54,992 nt of DNA from NCBI RefSeq assembly GCF_030604785.1, contig NZ_JAUVVF010000021.1:1-54992 (forward strand), written 5' to 3'. The stretch comes from Paracoccus sp. (in: a-proteobacteria). GTDB lineage: Bacteria > Pseudomonadota > Alphaproteobacteria > Rhodobacterales > Rhodobacteraceae. The notes below the pieces were generated by a model, which saw nothing but the letters and a program-made list of their open reading frames with translations, was not told where the DNA came from and searched no databases. Below, in pieces: positions 18,404 through 26,371 of the stretch; the stretch's first letter is position 1, and each line of letters opens with the position of its first letter. Both the position numbers and the translations under genes were made by a program.

Positions 18404-19003
18404 ATGACCACTTTGCAACAGGTCAGGGACGCTTGGGACAAGGCGCGGCGTCAGGAAGCCGAGGGGTCGTCGAGGCCTTCTTCGCTCAGCTGTGAGAATG
18501 TCTCGATGAACTTCTCGAAGGCGAACCGCGTGACCCTGTCGGTCTCCGGCGAAGACGCCAATGTGTCGATCACGTTGGTGATGCGCTCTCTTGCAACGGG
18601 GTCTTCCCGAACAGCGGCCGCGCCGACGACCGAAAGCAACATGCCGAATGCGCTGGTCAAGGTATGGGCTGTTTCTTCCAGGCGCTTGATGCGCCTGCGC
18701 AGGTCAGCGTCTTCGCTCATGAAATCCCTCCATCAGGTTTTTGGCACGGCTGATGGTAGGGGCCACCCGGCCCAGTCCAAAGCGATTTCCGCGGGCGTGC
18801 CGGGTGGCGAAACTCTCCGCGCTCCGGCTGCCACCGTCGAGCGGCGAGAGCCTGTCGGCCCGCGCGCTTCCTCCTCCCAGCGCGCGGGCTGGCATTGGCT
18901 GCGGCGGCGGTTGCGGGCGCTGGATGACAGCCCCCTGGGCGACCTGATCGGAGCGGTCAGTATCTGGCTGGTCCTGATCCTCTTTCTCATCGTCACGGCC
19001 TGA
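18404..19003 (+). CDS. Early phage protein with C-terminal membrane helix
   Basis: The 199-residue frame has a strong GGAGGG ribosome site. Both ends look genuine: MTTLQQVRDAWDKARRQEAE at the start, and at the end SPLGDLIGAVSIWLVLILFL, a single transmembrane helix after a basic stretch. The middle (about residues 25-105) lies opposite the minus-strand gene at 18451-18720 and is Ser/Arg/Ala-rich, like an antisense shadow. Either two genes are nested or the minus gene was inserted in frame. Function unknown. Confidence 0.5.
   Translation: MTTLQQVRDAWDKARRQEAEGSSRPSSLSCENVSMNFSKANRVTLSVSGEDANVSITLVMRSLATGSSRTAAAPTTESNMPNALVKVWAVSSRRLMRLRRSASSLMKSLHQVFGTADGRGHPAQSKAISAGVPGGETLRAPAATVERREPVGPRASSSQRAGWHWLRRRLRALDDSPLGDLIGAVSIWLVLILFLIVTA
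18451..18720 (-). CDS. Small helical protein nested antisense in an early gene
   Basis: The 89-residue protein starts MSEDADLRRRIKRLEETAHT, a heptad-rich helix. A hydrophobic stretch (LTSAFGMLLSVVGAAAV) and an acidic helical end follow. A GGAGGG ribosome site lies five bases before the ATG. No family is recognised. It lies wholly inside the rightward frame at 18404-19003. Confidence 0.6.
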   Translation of the reverse strand: MSEDADLRRRIKRLEETAHTLTSAFGMLLSVVGAAAVREDPVARERITNVIDTLASSPETDRVTRFAFEKFIETFSQLSEEGLDDPSAS

Positions 19004-19030
19004 TCGGCCCAAGAACATCGGACAGTGAAC

Positions 19031-19936
19031 ATGACGGAACCAACCCTGATCCAGAGCAAGACGACGCTGCCGGTTGACCAGATCGAGGTCAGCGGGCGGT
19101 TGCGTCCGGTCAGCCCCGCCGGGGTGGCGACCATTGTCGCCTCGATCCGCGAGATCGGCCAACTGGCCAATCCGGTGGTGGTGCGCCAGCTGCGGCGCAA
19201 GGGCGAAACAGTGTGGCGCGTCCTGGACGGCGCGCACCGGCTGGCTGCGGCGGTCGAGCTGGGCTGGACCGAGGTGCCTGTGCGGGTCTTCGAGTGCAAC
19301 GATGACCAGGCGCGGATCATGGAGATCGACGGCAACCTGTCGGGGGCCGAGCTGAACCCGCTGGACACCGCCGTCTTCCTGGCGACCCGCAAGGCCGTCT
19401 ATGAGCGTCTGCACCCGGAGACCAAGGCAGGGGTCGCAGGCGGTTTGGCCCGGCAGGGTTCAGCAAGCGAACTGAGTTCGTTTGCTGCGGTGACAGCCGA
19501 GAAGTTCGGCATGACCGCTCGCCAAGTGCAGAAGATCGTTTCCGCTGGCGCCAAGCTTGGCGGGGACGAGGTGGCCCGGCTTCGGCAGGCACCCCGGCAG
19601 GTCACGCTGAAAGACCTTCAGGACATCTCTCGCATCGCCAATCCGGTCGATCGCTACGGGGTCGTGGAAGCGCTGGCGGCGGGGTCGGCCAAATCGGCCA
19701 GCGCCGCGCTGAAGGCCCGCCGCGCCCCGGTCGAGGCGGTCGAGGCCGACCCGCTTGAAGAGCAGTTCAAGGCGCTTTCGAAGGCATGGTTGCGGGCCGG
19801 TGCGGCTGCACGTCGCCGCTTCGTCGCGGCCCATTTCGATGCGCTGTCTCCGCTTGTCGTTGATGAGGCAGGGGATCGTGATGAGGTCGAAATCGCCGCC
19901 ATGCGCGCCAAGCTGAGCGTGGTGGCCGCGGACTGA
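19031..19936 (+). CDS. ParB/Srx-fold DNA-binding protein
   Basis: This 301-residue protein starts with a ParB N-terminal domain: LPVDQIEVSGRLRPVSPAGV, then SIREIGQLANPVVVR, LDGAHRLAAAVELGW and MEIDGNLSGAELNPLDTAVF. A helix-turn-helix-like part follows (KFGMTARQVQKIVSAGAKLG). ParB-like proteins directly upstream of transposase A recur in alphaproteobacterial Mu-like phages, where their role is unproven. Residues such as GAHR resemble the CTP-binding GERR box in changed form, so switch activity should not be assumed. The ATG at 19031 is preferred over a GTG at 19025. Confidence 0.85.
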   Translation: MTEPTLIQSKTTLPVDQIEVSGRLRPVSPAGVATIVASIREIGQLANPVVVRQLRRKGETVWRVLDGAHRLAAAVELGWTEVPVRVFECNDDQARIMEIDGNLSGAELNPLDTAVFLATRKAVYERLHPETKAGVAGGLARQGSASELSSFAAVTAEKFGMTARQVQKIVSAGAKLGGDEVARLRQAPRQVTLKDLQDISRIANPVDRYGVVEALAAGSAKSASAALKARRAPVEAVEADPLEEQFKALSKAWLRAGAAARRRFVAAHFDALSPLVVDEAGDRDEVEIAAMRAKLSVVAAD

Positions 19937-22059
19937 CACGGATCGCCCCCCAACAGGAATGGTGGACGGCCAGCGAGCTGGCGGCGTCCGGCCTGCCTGA
20001 TCTGCCAGAGACACGCCAAGGTGTCGAACTGCACATCAAGCGCCTGGACTGGCGGGCGCATCCGCAATTCGCGCGCCGTCGTGCCGGTCGCGGCGGGGGG
20101 TGGGAGTATCACTGGAAGCTGCTGCCCTCGCGTGCGCAGGCGGCGTTGCTGCGCAATGCAGCAGCCCCTGAGACAGAGACGGTCCCGGCGCGCATGGAGC
20201 GCGGCGATGCCTGGGCGTGGTTCGATGCCCTTCCTGAGCCCGTGAAGGCAGAGGCGCGCGGCAGGCTGCGCGTGATCCAGCTGGTCGAGGGCATGCAGGA
20301 CGCGCTTGGCAAGTATCTGGCGGTCGAAACCATCGCGCGCGCCGAGGGCAAGGCCCCGCGCACCTTGTGGAACTGGCTGGAGATGATCGAGGGTGTCGAA
20401 GAGGCCGACAGGCTGCCCTATCTGGCCCCTCGCCATCGTGCCGTGAAGCCCCGCCGCGAGCGCGCCCGGTGCAGCCGCGAATTCATCGAATGGCTGAAGG
20501 CTGATTATCTTCGCCTGGCCGGTCCAAGCTTTAACAGCAGCTACGAGCGGGCCGTCAAGCTGGCCACGGCAGGCGGGCTTGATGTCCTGACGCTGCGCAC
20601 GGCGCGCCGCTGGATGGACGAGAATGTCCCGCGCGTGACGCAGATCTTTGCTCGCGAGGGCGAGAAAGGGCTGGCGCGCTGCTTCCCGCCGCAGATCCGG
20701 GACCGGTCGCAGCTTGAGGCGCTCGAGGCCGTGAACGCCGACTGCCACAAGATCGACGTTTTCGTGCAATGGCCCGGTATCGAGAAGCCGGTGCGTCCGC
20801 AGATCGTCGCGTTTCAGGATCTCTATTCGGGCAAGATGCTGGCATGGCGGGTTGATCTGGACCCGAACAAGGTGGCTGTCATGTCCGCCCTGGGCGAATT
20901 GGTCGAGGCCTACGGGATCCCGCGGCACTGCCTTTTCGACAACGGCCGGGAATTCGCCAACAAGTGGCTGACCGGCGGCGCGCCGACCCGGTTCCGCTTC
21001 AAGGTCCGCGAGGACGACCCGCTTGGCGTGCTGCCGATGCTGGGGATCAAGGTCCACTGGGCAACGCCGGGCCATGGTCAGGCCAAGCCCATCGAGCGTG
21101 GCTTTCGGGACTTTGCGGACCGGATCGCCAAGGATCCCCGCTTCGCCGGGGCCTATGTCGGCAACCGGCCTGATGCCAAGCCCGAGGATTACGGCAGCCG
21201 CGCCATCCCGCTCAACGAGTTTCTGGCCGTCCTTGAGGAGGGCGTCCGCGATCACAATGCGCGCAAGGGGCGACTGTCCGATACGGCGCGCGGACGCAGC
21301 TTCGACGAGACCTTCGCCGAAAGCTATGCGCGCGCCCCGATCCGAAAGGCCACCCCCGAGCAGCATCGCCTGTGGCTGATGGGGCAGGAAGTCCGCAAGC
21401 TGCACCGCAATCATGGCGGATTGATGCTGTTCAAGAACGGCTACTGGTCGGACTGGATGAACGAGCATGCAGGGCGCCGCATCGTGGCCCGGTTCGATCC
21501 TGAGAACCTGCATGCCGGGGTCTTCATCTATACGCCCGAGGGCGAGTTCCTCGGCCAGGCCGAATGCCGCGAGAAGGTGGGCTTCTTCGATATGGTCGGA
21601 GCGAAGCTGCATCAGCGTCAGCAGCGCCTTCGCCGCAAGGCCGAGAAGCAGCTGCTGGACGCCATGCGTCCGGTCGGTGTCCATCAACTGGCCGATGCGC
21701 TGAACGCGATCGAGCCTGCGGAGACGCCGCTGATCGAGGCCAAGGTCGTGGAGCTGGCGCCGGTTCGGCGGGCGAAACCGGTCTTCGAGCGCGAAATGCC
21801 GGTCCCCGAAGTGGACGACGCGCTCGAGGAGCGGCGCGCAGGCATCCTGCTGAGCTTTCCGCCCGTCGAGGAGCCTGTGGTCCCTTCCGAGACGCCTGCG
21901 GACCGGTTCCGCCGCGCGATCGACATTCTCGGGCGCGCGGAGGCCGGACTGCCTGTCGGCAGCGCCGAGGCCGAGTGGGTCACGATCTACCAGAACACCC
22001 CGGAGTTCACGCGGCAGCGGATGCTGTTCGAGGATTTCGGGGATGAAGGGCTCGCCTGA
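19933..22059 (+). CDS. Mu-type DDE transposase A
   Basis: This is the transposase that cuts and joins phage ends. Translated from 19933 it has 708 residues. An N-terminal Mu-type DNA-binding domain (EWWTASELAASGLPDL, HIKRLDWRAHPQFARR, LPSRAQAALL) is followed by the RNase H-like core. The catalytic triad is D270 (NADCHKIDVF), D336 (CLFDNGREF) and E388 (AKPIERGF), almost the D269/D336/E392 positions of Mu A. A beta-barrel and a C-terminal B-interacting part complete it. No ATG, GTG or TTG precedes the conserved N-terminus in frame. The best start is CTG 19933-19935, overlapping the ParB-like stop; the first TTG (20146) would remove the end-binding domain. Confidence 0.92.
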   Translation: MTRIAPQQEWWTASELAASGLPDLPETRQGVELHIKRLDWRAHPQFARRRAGRGGGWEYHWKLLPSRAQAALLRNAAAPETETVPARMERGDAWAWFDALPEPVKAEARGRLRVIQLVEGMQDALGKYLAVETIARAEGKAPRTLWNWLEMIEGVEEADRLPYLAPRHRAVKPRRERARCSREFIEWLKADYLRLAGPSFNSSYERAVKLATAGGLDVLTLRTARRWMDENVPRVTQIFAREGEKGLARCFPPQIRDRSQLEALEAVNADCHKIDVFVQWPGIEKPVRPQIVAFQDLYSGKMLAWRVDLDPNKVAVMSALGELVEAYGIPRHCLFDNGREFANKWLTGGAPTRFRFKVREDDPLGVLPMLGIKVHWATPGHGQAKPIERGFRDFADRIAKDPRFAGAYVGNRPDAKPEDYGSRAIPLNEFLAVLEEGVRDHNARKGRLSDTARGRSFDETFAESYARAPIRKATPEQHRLWLMGQEVRKLHRNHGGLMLFKNGYWSDWMNEHAGRRIVARFDPENLHAGVFIYTPEGEFLGQAECREKVGFFDMVGAKLHQRQQRLRRKAEKQLLDAMRPVGVHQLADALNAIEPAETPLIEAKVVELAPVRRAKPVFEREMPVPEVDDALEERRAGILLSFPPVEEPVVPSETPADRFRRAIDILGRAEAGLPVGSAEAEWVTIYQNTPEFTRQRMLFEDFGDEGLA

Positions 22060-22068
22060 GCCGAAAAA

Positions 22069-22094
22069 CGCCGCGGGCGTGCAGACCCGCGGCG
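22069..22094 (+). other. Intercistronic hairpin between transposase A and B
   Basis: A perfect 9-bp stem (CGCCGCGGG/CCCGCGGCG, 8-nt loop) lies 10 bp after the A stop. There is no T-run, so it is more likely an mRNA stability or processing element than a terminator. Confidence 0.5.
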
Positions 22095-22115
22095 CAGAGA
22101 CAACGTGAGGCAACG

Positions 22116-22859
22116 ATGACAGAAGAACGCACTCTCTACAATACCGTGGCGCCGCTGAGGAATGTCGGCGCCCTGGTCGAGCTGATCGACCGCGTCCAGA
22201 AGCGGGGCTTCGGCCTGCCCGGCATGGCCACCTTCTACGGCCCCTCCGGTTATGGAAAGACCACGGCAGCCGTCTATGCGGCGAACCGCTATCGCGCCTA
22301 CACCGTGCAGGTGAAGTCGGCCTGGACGGCAAAGAAGCTGTGCAGCGCCATCCTTCAGGATCTGGGCATTCCGGCCGCGCGCACCATCGCCGACATGATC
22401 GACGACATCTCGGGCGAGATTGCCAAGTCGGGACGGCCGCTGATCATCGACGAGGCCGACCAGCTGGTCAGCCGCAACATGATCGAGATCGTACGCGACA
22501 TCTATGAAAGCTCGGGCGCGACGGTGATCCTGATCGGCGAGGAGCTGCTGCCCCAGAAGCTGCAGAAGTGGGAGCGCGTCCATGGCCGGATGCTGGATTG
22601 GGTTCCCGCGCAGCCGGGCGATATCGGCGATGTCCGGCATCTGGCGCGGATCTACTGCGCGGGCATCACGCTGGATGACGACCTGCAAGCCTATCTGCTG
22701 AAGGAGTCGAACGCCTCGATCCGGCGCATCTGCATCAACCTGGACCGGGTGCGCGAGTTCGCCCTGACGAATTCCCTGACCTCGGTCACCCGCAGCCAAT
22801 GGGGCAAGGCGGGCTTCTTCACCGGCCATGCCCCGGCACCCCGGAGGATTTCGGCATGA
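22116..22859 (+). CDS. Mu B-type AAA+ ATPase, target-capture protein
   Basis: The 247-residue AAA+ ATPase matches phage Mu B, which binds target DNA, delivers it to transposase A and provides target immunity. Walker A is GPSGYGKT (42-49) and Walker B is LIIDEAD (109-115). A sensor-like VILIGEELLPQKL and a C-terminal helical DNA-binding region follow. It is shorter than Mu B (312 residues), lacking the N-terminal appendage. Its stop overlaps the next start (ATGA). Confidence 0.92.
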   Translation: MTEERTLYNTVAPLRNVGALVELIDRVQKRGFGLPGMATFYGPSGYGKTTAAVYAANRYRAYTVQVKSAWTAKKLCSAILQDLGIPAARTIADMIDDISGEIAKSGRPLIIDEADQLVSRNMIEIVRDIYESSGATVILIGEELLPQKLQKWERVHGRMLDWVPAQPGDIGDVRHLARIYCAGITLDDDLQAYLLKESNASIRRICINLDRVREFALTNSLTSVTRSQWGKAGFFTGHAPAPRRISA

Positions 22860-23440
22860 CGGGCATTCGCAAGGCAGGCCGCCGCCCGGCAGACGCGCCC
22901 ACGCCGGGTCGTCAGGAGATCTGGCAGGCGATCCGCGACCGCGCCGATCAGGTGTTTACGCTGGACGATCTTGTGAAGGCCACCGGCGCCCATCGCAAGA
23001 CCACGGCCGATTACCTGCGCTGCCTCGTGCCGGGCGGCATCGTCCAGGTCGAGGGCGAGGATGGCTTCAGGCTGATCGACGACCGGGGCTTTCATGCGCC
23101 GCGCCTGAACCGGGCAGGCAAGCCGGTCACGCAGGGTGCGGGCGTCGAGAACCTCTGGCGGTCAATGCGCGGGCTTGCCGAATTCAGCCCGCGCGATCTG
23201 GCGGCGCATTCGTCCACCGTCGATGTCGAGGTCACGGAATGGACGGCCAAGTCCTATTGCCAGATGCTGCTGAAGACCGGGTTCCTGCGCGTGGTGCAGA
23301 AGGCCGAACCCAGCAAGGGACGCCAGGCCGTCTATCGGCTGATCCGAAACTCCGGGCCGCTGCCGCCGCAGGTGCAGCGTGTGAAGCATGTCTTCGACCC
23401 GAACACGCGTCAGGTTCATGTCCCCGGAGGCAGCCAATGA
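22856..23440 (+). CDS. Winged-helix DNA-binding protein
   Basis: The 194-residue protein seems to hold two winged-helix units: FTLDDLVKATGAHRKTTADYL with a GGIVQVEG wing (about residues 34-75), and FSPRDLAAHSSTVDVEV...YCQMLLKTGFLRVVQ (about 98-140). It lies in the early operon directly after B, overlapping it by ATGA, so a regulatory or replication-accessory role is likely. No named family is recognised. Confidence 0.7.
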   Translation: MTGIRKAGRRPADAPTPGRQEIWQAIRDRADQVFTLDDLVKATGAHRKTTADYLRCLVPGGIVQVEGEDGFRLIDDRGFHAPRLNRAGKPVTQGAGVENLWRSMRGLAEFSPRDLAAHSSTVDVEVTEWTAKSYCQMLLKTGFLRVVQKAEPSKGRQAVYRLIRNSGPLPPQVQRVKHVFDPNTRQVHVPGGSQ

Positions 23441-23808
23441 GCGGGCCGATCGAGAAGGCCAGCAAGGCCTGGGGCGCGGATATGCCGGACTGGGTCATGG
23501 GCCTTGCCCGCGCCTGCGCGGACAGCAGCCAGAGCAAGGTGGCCAGCCGCATGAACCGCTCTGCATCGCTGGTCTCGGCCGTGCTGGCCAACACCTACAA
23601 GGGCAGCCTAGAGGCCGTCGAGGAAGTCTATCGCGGCGTCTTTGAACTGGCCGTGGTCGAGTGCCCGGCCCTGGGAACGCTGCCCACGAACGAATGCCGG
23701 GACTGGCAGGCCAAGGCGGGCCGGTTCGTCAACGTCAACTCGCAGCGTGTGCGCATGTACCGCGCCTGCCACGCCTGCCCCCGTTTCAGGACCAAAGCCG
23801 ATGCATGA
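23437..23808 (+). CDS. Early phage DNA-binding-like protein with cysteine cluster
   Basis: The 123-residue protein has an N-terminal helix-turn-helix-like region (SQSKVASRMNRSASLVSAVL). Its C-terminal half carries five cysteines: VECP, NECRDW and YRACHACPRF. A bound metal or Fe-S cluster is possible from the CxxC and flanking cysteines. The start overlaps the preceding stop (ATGA). Function unknown; related small proteins occur in alphaproteobacterial Mu-like phages. Confidence 0.7.
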   Translation: MSGPIEKASKAWGADMPDWVMGLARACADSSQSKVASRMNRSASLVSAVLANTYKGSLEAVEEVYRGVFELAVVECPALGTLPTNECRDWQAKAGRFVNVNSQRVRMYRACHACPRFRTKADA

Positions 23809-24055
23809 CGCCGTCACCGCAACCGATCCCGATACCGCCGCCGTCAAGGACATGGCGCATTTTATCCTCGCCTTCATCGAAGGGCATTCGGTGGGCTATC
23901 TCGCGGCGATCCATGCCGCGACCATCGTGATGACGTCGATGGCGATGGAGGATCCCGAGCCGATCAAGACGCTCGAGGATCTGCTGGCCGATATCCGCGG
24001 CGAAGCCCATGCCATGATCCAGTTGATCACCGAGCGGCGGGTGCATGATGCATAG
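23801..24055 (+). CDS. Small early phage protein, unknown
   Basis: Eighty-four residues, mainly helical and acidic: AAVKDMAHFILAFIEGHSVG, then AIHAATIVMTSMAMEDPEPI and a terminal amphipathic helix. It overlaps both neighbours (8 and 11 bp) within the tightly packed early operon, which supports it as a real gene. No family recognised. Confidence 0.6.
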   Translation: MHDAVTATDPDTAAVKDMAHFILAFIEGHSVGYLAAIHAATIVMTSMAMEDPEPIKTLEDLLADIRGEAHAMIQLITERRVHDA

Positions 24056-24512
24056 GGCCGTTCTCACCCGCTCGACCGCCCGCACGATCATGGGGGCGGT
24101 GGCGGCGTTCCACGGTCTTCATGTCAGCGATCTGTCCGGGTTGCGCCGGGAGCGCCCTGCCGCCTGGGCGCGTCAGGAGGCCTGCTGGGCGCTGAGGCTT
24201 CGCACCGAACTGTCCTCGGCCTCGATCGGTCGCATGGTCAACCGCGACCACACGACCGTCCTGACGGCGATCACGAGTGTCGAGCGCCGCCGCTCCCTGG
24301 ACCCGGAATATCGCCAGCGGACGGACGCGCTGCTTGGTCACGTCGATCAGATGACCGGCAAGGGATTGGCCGGTGCCGATCCGGCGGAACCGCTGGCGCC
24401 GATCCTGCGGGAATTGGCCGGGCTGCACGCCCGGCTCTCCGAAACCCTGTCCGCCGTCGAGGCGGCACAAGCCGACCTTTCCCTCATCCACCATCAAGGA
24501 GTTCCGAAATGA
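24045..24512 (+). CDS. Phage protein with DnaA domain IV-like DNA-binding fold
   Basis: The 155-residue product contains WARQEACWALRLRTELSSAS (about 41-60) followed by IGRMVNRDHTTVLTAI. This resembles the C-terminal (domain IV) signature of DnaA, including the DHTTVLxA element that contacts DnaA boxes. The AAA+ ATPase domains of DnaA are absent. It may bind DnaA-box-like DNA or compete with host DnaA; this is inference. The C-terminal third is a coiled coil. It overlaps both neighbours. Confidence 0.72.
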   Translation: MMHRAVLTRSTARTIMGAVAAFHGLHVSDLSGLRRERPAAWARQEACWALRLRTELSSASIGRMVNRDHTTVLTAITSVERRRSLDPEYRQRTDALLGHVDQMTGKGLAGADPAEPLAPILRELAGLHARLSETLSAVEAAQADLSLIHHQGVPK

Positions 24513-25159
24513 CCGCCTTCACCCCCCATCCCATTCCTGACGGCATCGTCGAGGCCGGTGGCAAGCGCTACATGCCCGATGCCAAGGGTGCGCTGGTCCC
24601 GGTCGAGCTGATCAAACCGCAGGTCCAGCTCGAGGACGAGACGGTCCGCCGCATCATGGGTTTTGCGCTGGCGCTGAGCGATCAGATCAGCCGCTTCAAG
24701 GGCCATACCGTCTCGGACCTGGGCGAGTTCGACGCCTTGCTGGCGCAGGAATACGACCTGCGCAAGGGCGGTCCCAAGGGCAATCGCAGCTACAAGACCC
24801 ATGACGGCCTGTTCGAGGTCGAGGTTCGCGTTCAGGACCAGATCGAGTTCGGCCCCGAGCTGCAGATTGCCAAGACCCTGGTGGACGAATGCCTGAACGA
24901 ATGGGCCGAGGATGCCCGGGCCGAGATCCGCGCCATCGTCACGCGCGCCTTCAACACCGACAAGGAAGGACAGATCAATCGGTCGGAGATCTTCATGCTG
25001 CTGCGGCTGGACATCACCGACGAGCGCTGGCGGCGTGCCATGCGGGCGATCCGCGATGCGATGCGCGTGACCGGGTCGAAGTCTTATATCCGGTTCTGGA
25101 TGCGCGAGGCGCATGATCAGCCGCGCCGGGCCATCACCATCGATCTGGCGAGTGCCTGA
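24509..25159 (+). CDS. DUF3164 family protein
   Basis: The 216-residue protein has the DUF3164 pattern common in Mu-like early regions: YMPDAKGALVPVELIKPQ near the start, LAQEYDLRKGGPKGNRSYKT in the middle and ALTRAFNTDKEG-type context (VTRAFNTDKEGQINRSEIFM), then RWRRAMRAIRDAMRVTGSKS. The family's role is unknown. It starts by ATGA overlap with the previous gene. Confidence 0.85.
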   Translation: MTAFTPHPIPDGIVEAGGKRYMPDAKGALVPVELIKPQVQLEDETVRRIMGFALALSDQISRFKGHTVSDLGEFDALLAQEYDLRKGGPKGNRSYKTHDGLFEVEVRVQDQIEFGPELQIAKTLVDECLNEWAEDARAEIRAIVTRAFNTDKEGQINRSEIFMLLRLDITDERWRRAMRAIRDAMRVTGSKSYIRFWMREAHDQPRRAITIDLASA

Positions 25160-25160
25160 G

Positions 25161-25382
25161 ATGGTATCCGGTCTGTTCGTCCTGGCCATCACGCTGTCGG
25201 CCCTGTCCGCCGGTGCCTGGTTCGCGCTTGGCATCGGCATGGACTGGGATGATCGGCGCACGCCGCTTGGAAGCGGCCTCGTGCTGCCGGCCATTGGCAG
25301 CGTTCTGACGGCACTGGGTCTGACGGTGCTGCAGATCACGGCATGGTCGGTCTGGGGCATCATGCAGTCGGGTGCCTCATGA
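25161..25382 (+). CDS. Small two-helix membrane protein
   Basis: The 73-residue product has two hydrophobic segments (LFVLAITLSALSAGAWFALG and LVLPAIGSVLTALGLTVLQI) separated by a short polar loop. It lies 1 bp after the DUF3164 stop and overlaps gemA. Function unknown; an early-expressed membrane protein could affect superinfection or host physiology. Confidence 0.6.
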   Translation: MVSGLFVLAITLSALSAGAWFALGIGMDWDDRRTPLGSGLVLPAIGSVLTALGLTVLQITAWSVWGIMQSGAS

Positions 25383-25852
25383 GCGCGGCCCTGACCCTCA
25401 AGCGCATGATCCATGTCGGCTGCAAGCAGCTCGGCCTGGACAACGACACCCGTCGCGACCTTCAACTGGTCGCGACGGGCAAGGCCAGCATGAAGGACAT
25501 GACCGAGGCCGATCTGCGCAGCGTGGTTGAAGCCCTGCGCCAGCGCGGCTTCAAGCCCTGTGGAAGCCCCTATTTCACCAGCGTCAAAGGCGCGGGGAAG
25601 CCATCCGGGCACGGGGTTGCGCCACGCGCGGACCTTCGGTTCATCCACGTCATGTGGCGGCTTCTGGGCGAGGCCGGGGCGTTGAAACGTCCGGGCCGCG
25701 AGGGCCTCAACGCCTTTCTGCGCGCCCGCTTCGAGAGCAAGTGGGAGGCCGTGCCGATCGACATCGACGCGCTGCGCGATGCCAGCCAGATCAACGACGT
25801 GACCCGTGCGCTGAAGGGTATGTGCCGCCGGGCCGGGATCGAGATCAGCTGA
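25379..25852 (+). CDS. gemA: GemA-like regulator (DUF1018, Mu gp16)
   Basis: The 157-residue product matches the GemA/DUF1018 pattern: IHVGCKQLGLDNDTRRDLQL near the start, SMKDMTEADLRSVVEALRQRGF, then IHVMWRLLGEAGALKRPGRE and LNAFLRARFESK. In Mu, GemA modulates host gene expression and DNA topology. As in Mu it lies just before the Mor-type activator, which its stop overlaps by one base (TGATG). Confidence 0.85.
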   Translation: MSAALTLKRMIHVGCKQLGLDNDTRRDLQLVATGKASMKDMTEADLRSVVEALRQRGFKPCGSPYFTSVKGAGKPSGHGVAPRADLRFIHVMWRLLGEAGALKRPGREGLNAFLRARFESKWEAVPIDIDALRDASQINDVTRALKGMCRRAGIEIS

Positions 25853-26277
25853 TGACCAATCACCGCCCTGTTGATGCCTGGATCGACGAAATGGAGGCCG
25901 AGCTTGGCCCCGGGGCGGTTCTGCGGCTGCTGGCCAATGCCGGCGGCCAGAGACGCAACATCCCCCATCGCGCCCAGGGCGCGAAGCTGTCGGCCGAGGT
26001 GGGCGCGGATGTGGTGCAATGGCTTGCAAACCGCTTCGCCGGTACCGCGCTCGATATCCCCAGCATGCGGGCGCGGGAACAGCAGAGCCGCGCCAGCGAA
26101 CTGCGCGCAGCCATCCTCGAGGCCGGATTGACCCATCCGACCCGCTCGGCCAATGTGATCGCGGCCGAGTTCGGCGTCACCGCCGCGTGGGTCCACAAGC
26201 TGCGCACCCAGATGCGGCAGGAAATGGACGCCGAGGGGCAGCTTTGGCTTCCGTTCTTCGGCGACGACGCGCGCTGA
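25852..26277 (+). CDS. Mor-like middle/late transcription activator
   Basis: The 141-residue protein has the Mor-family plan: a dimerisation part with GGQRRNIP (about 27-34), and a C-terminal helix-turn-helix (ANVIAAEFGVTAAWVHKLRT, about 103-122). Mor activates the Mu middle promoter, and phages of this type lack a separate C protein. It is the last gene of the early operon and lies directly before the first copy of the shared late element (26287-26301), so it is the best candidate to bind that element. Confidence 0.78.
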   Translation: MTNHRPVDAWIDEMEAELGPGAVLRLLANAGGQRRNIPHRAQGAKLSAEVGADVVQWLANRFAGTALDIPSMRAREQQSRASELRAAILEAGLTHPTRSANVIAAEFGVTAAWVHKLRTQMRQEMDAEGQLWLPFFGDDAR

Positions 26278-26286
26278 TCCTCTGGA

Positions 26287-26330
26287 CTGCATCCCCCGGC
26301 CACTCCTTGACATCGCATGGCACCACCGGA
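26287..26330 (+). promoter_or_regulatory. Late-promoter element 1, upstream of lysis genes
   Basis: CTGCATCCCCCGGCC (26287-26301), 14 bp, CATGGCA, 3 bp and CCGGA (to 26330) match element 2 at 33552-33595 with the same spacing. The 15-mer also occurs, with one change, at 47611. It lies in the 94-bp gap before the endolysin gene. Confidence 0.7.
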
Positions 26331-26371
26331 CCTGACGGGGCCATTTTCCGGCTCCCTGACGGAGATCGGAC

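Noticed and set aside
26307..26312. TTGACA as the -35 of an ordinary sigma-70 late promoter
   Set aside because: No acceptable -10 lies 15-19 bp downstream, and the hexamer is not conserved in the second late element.
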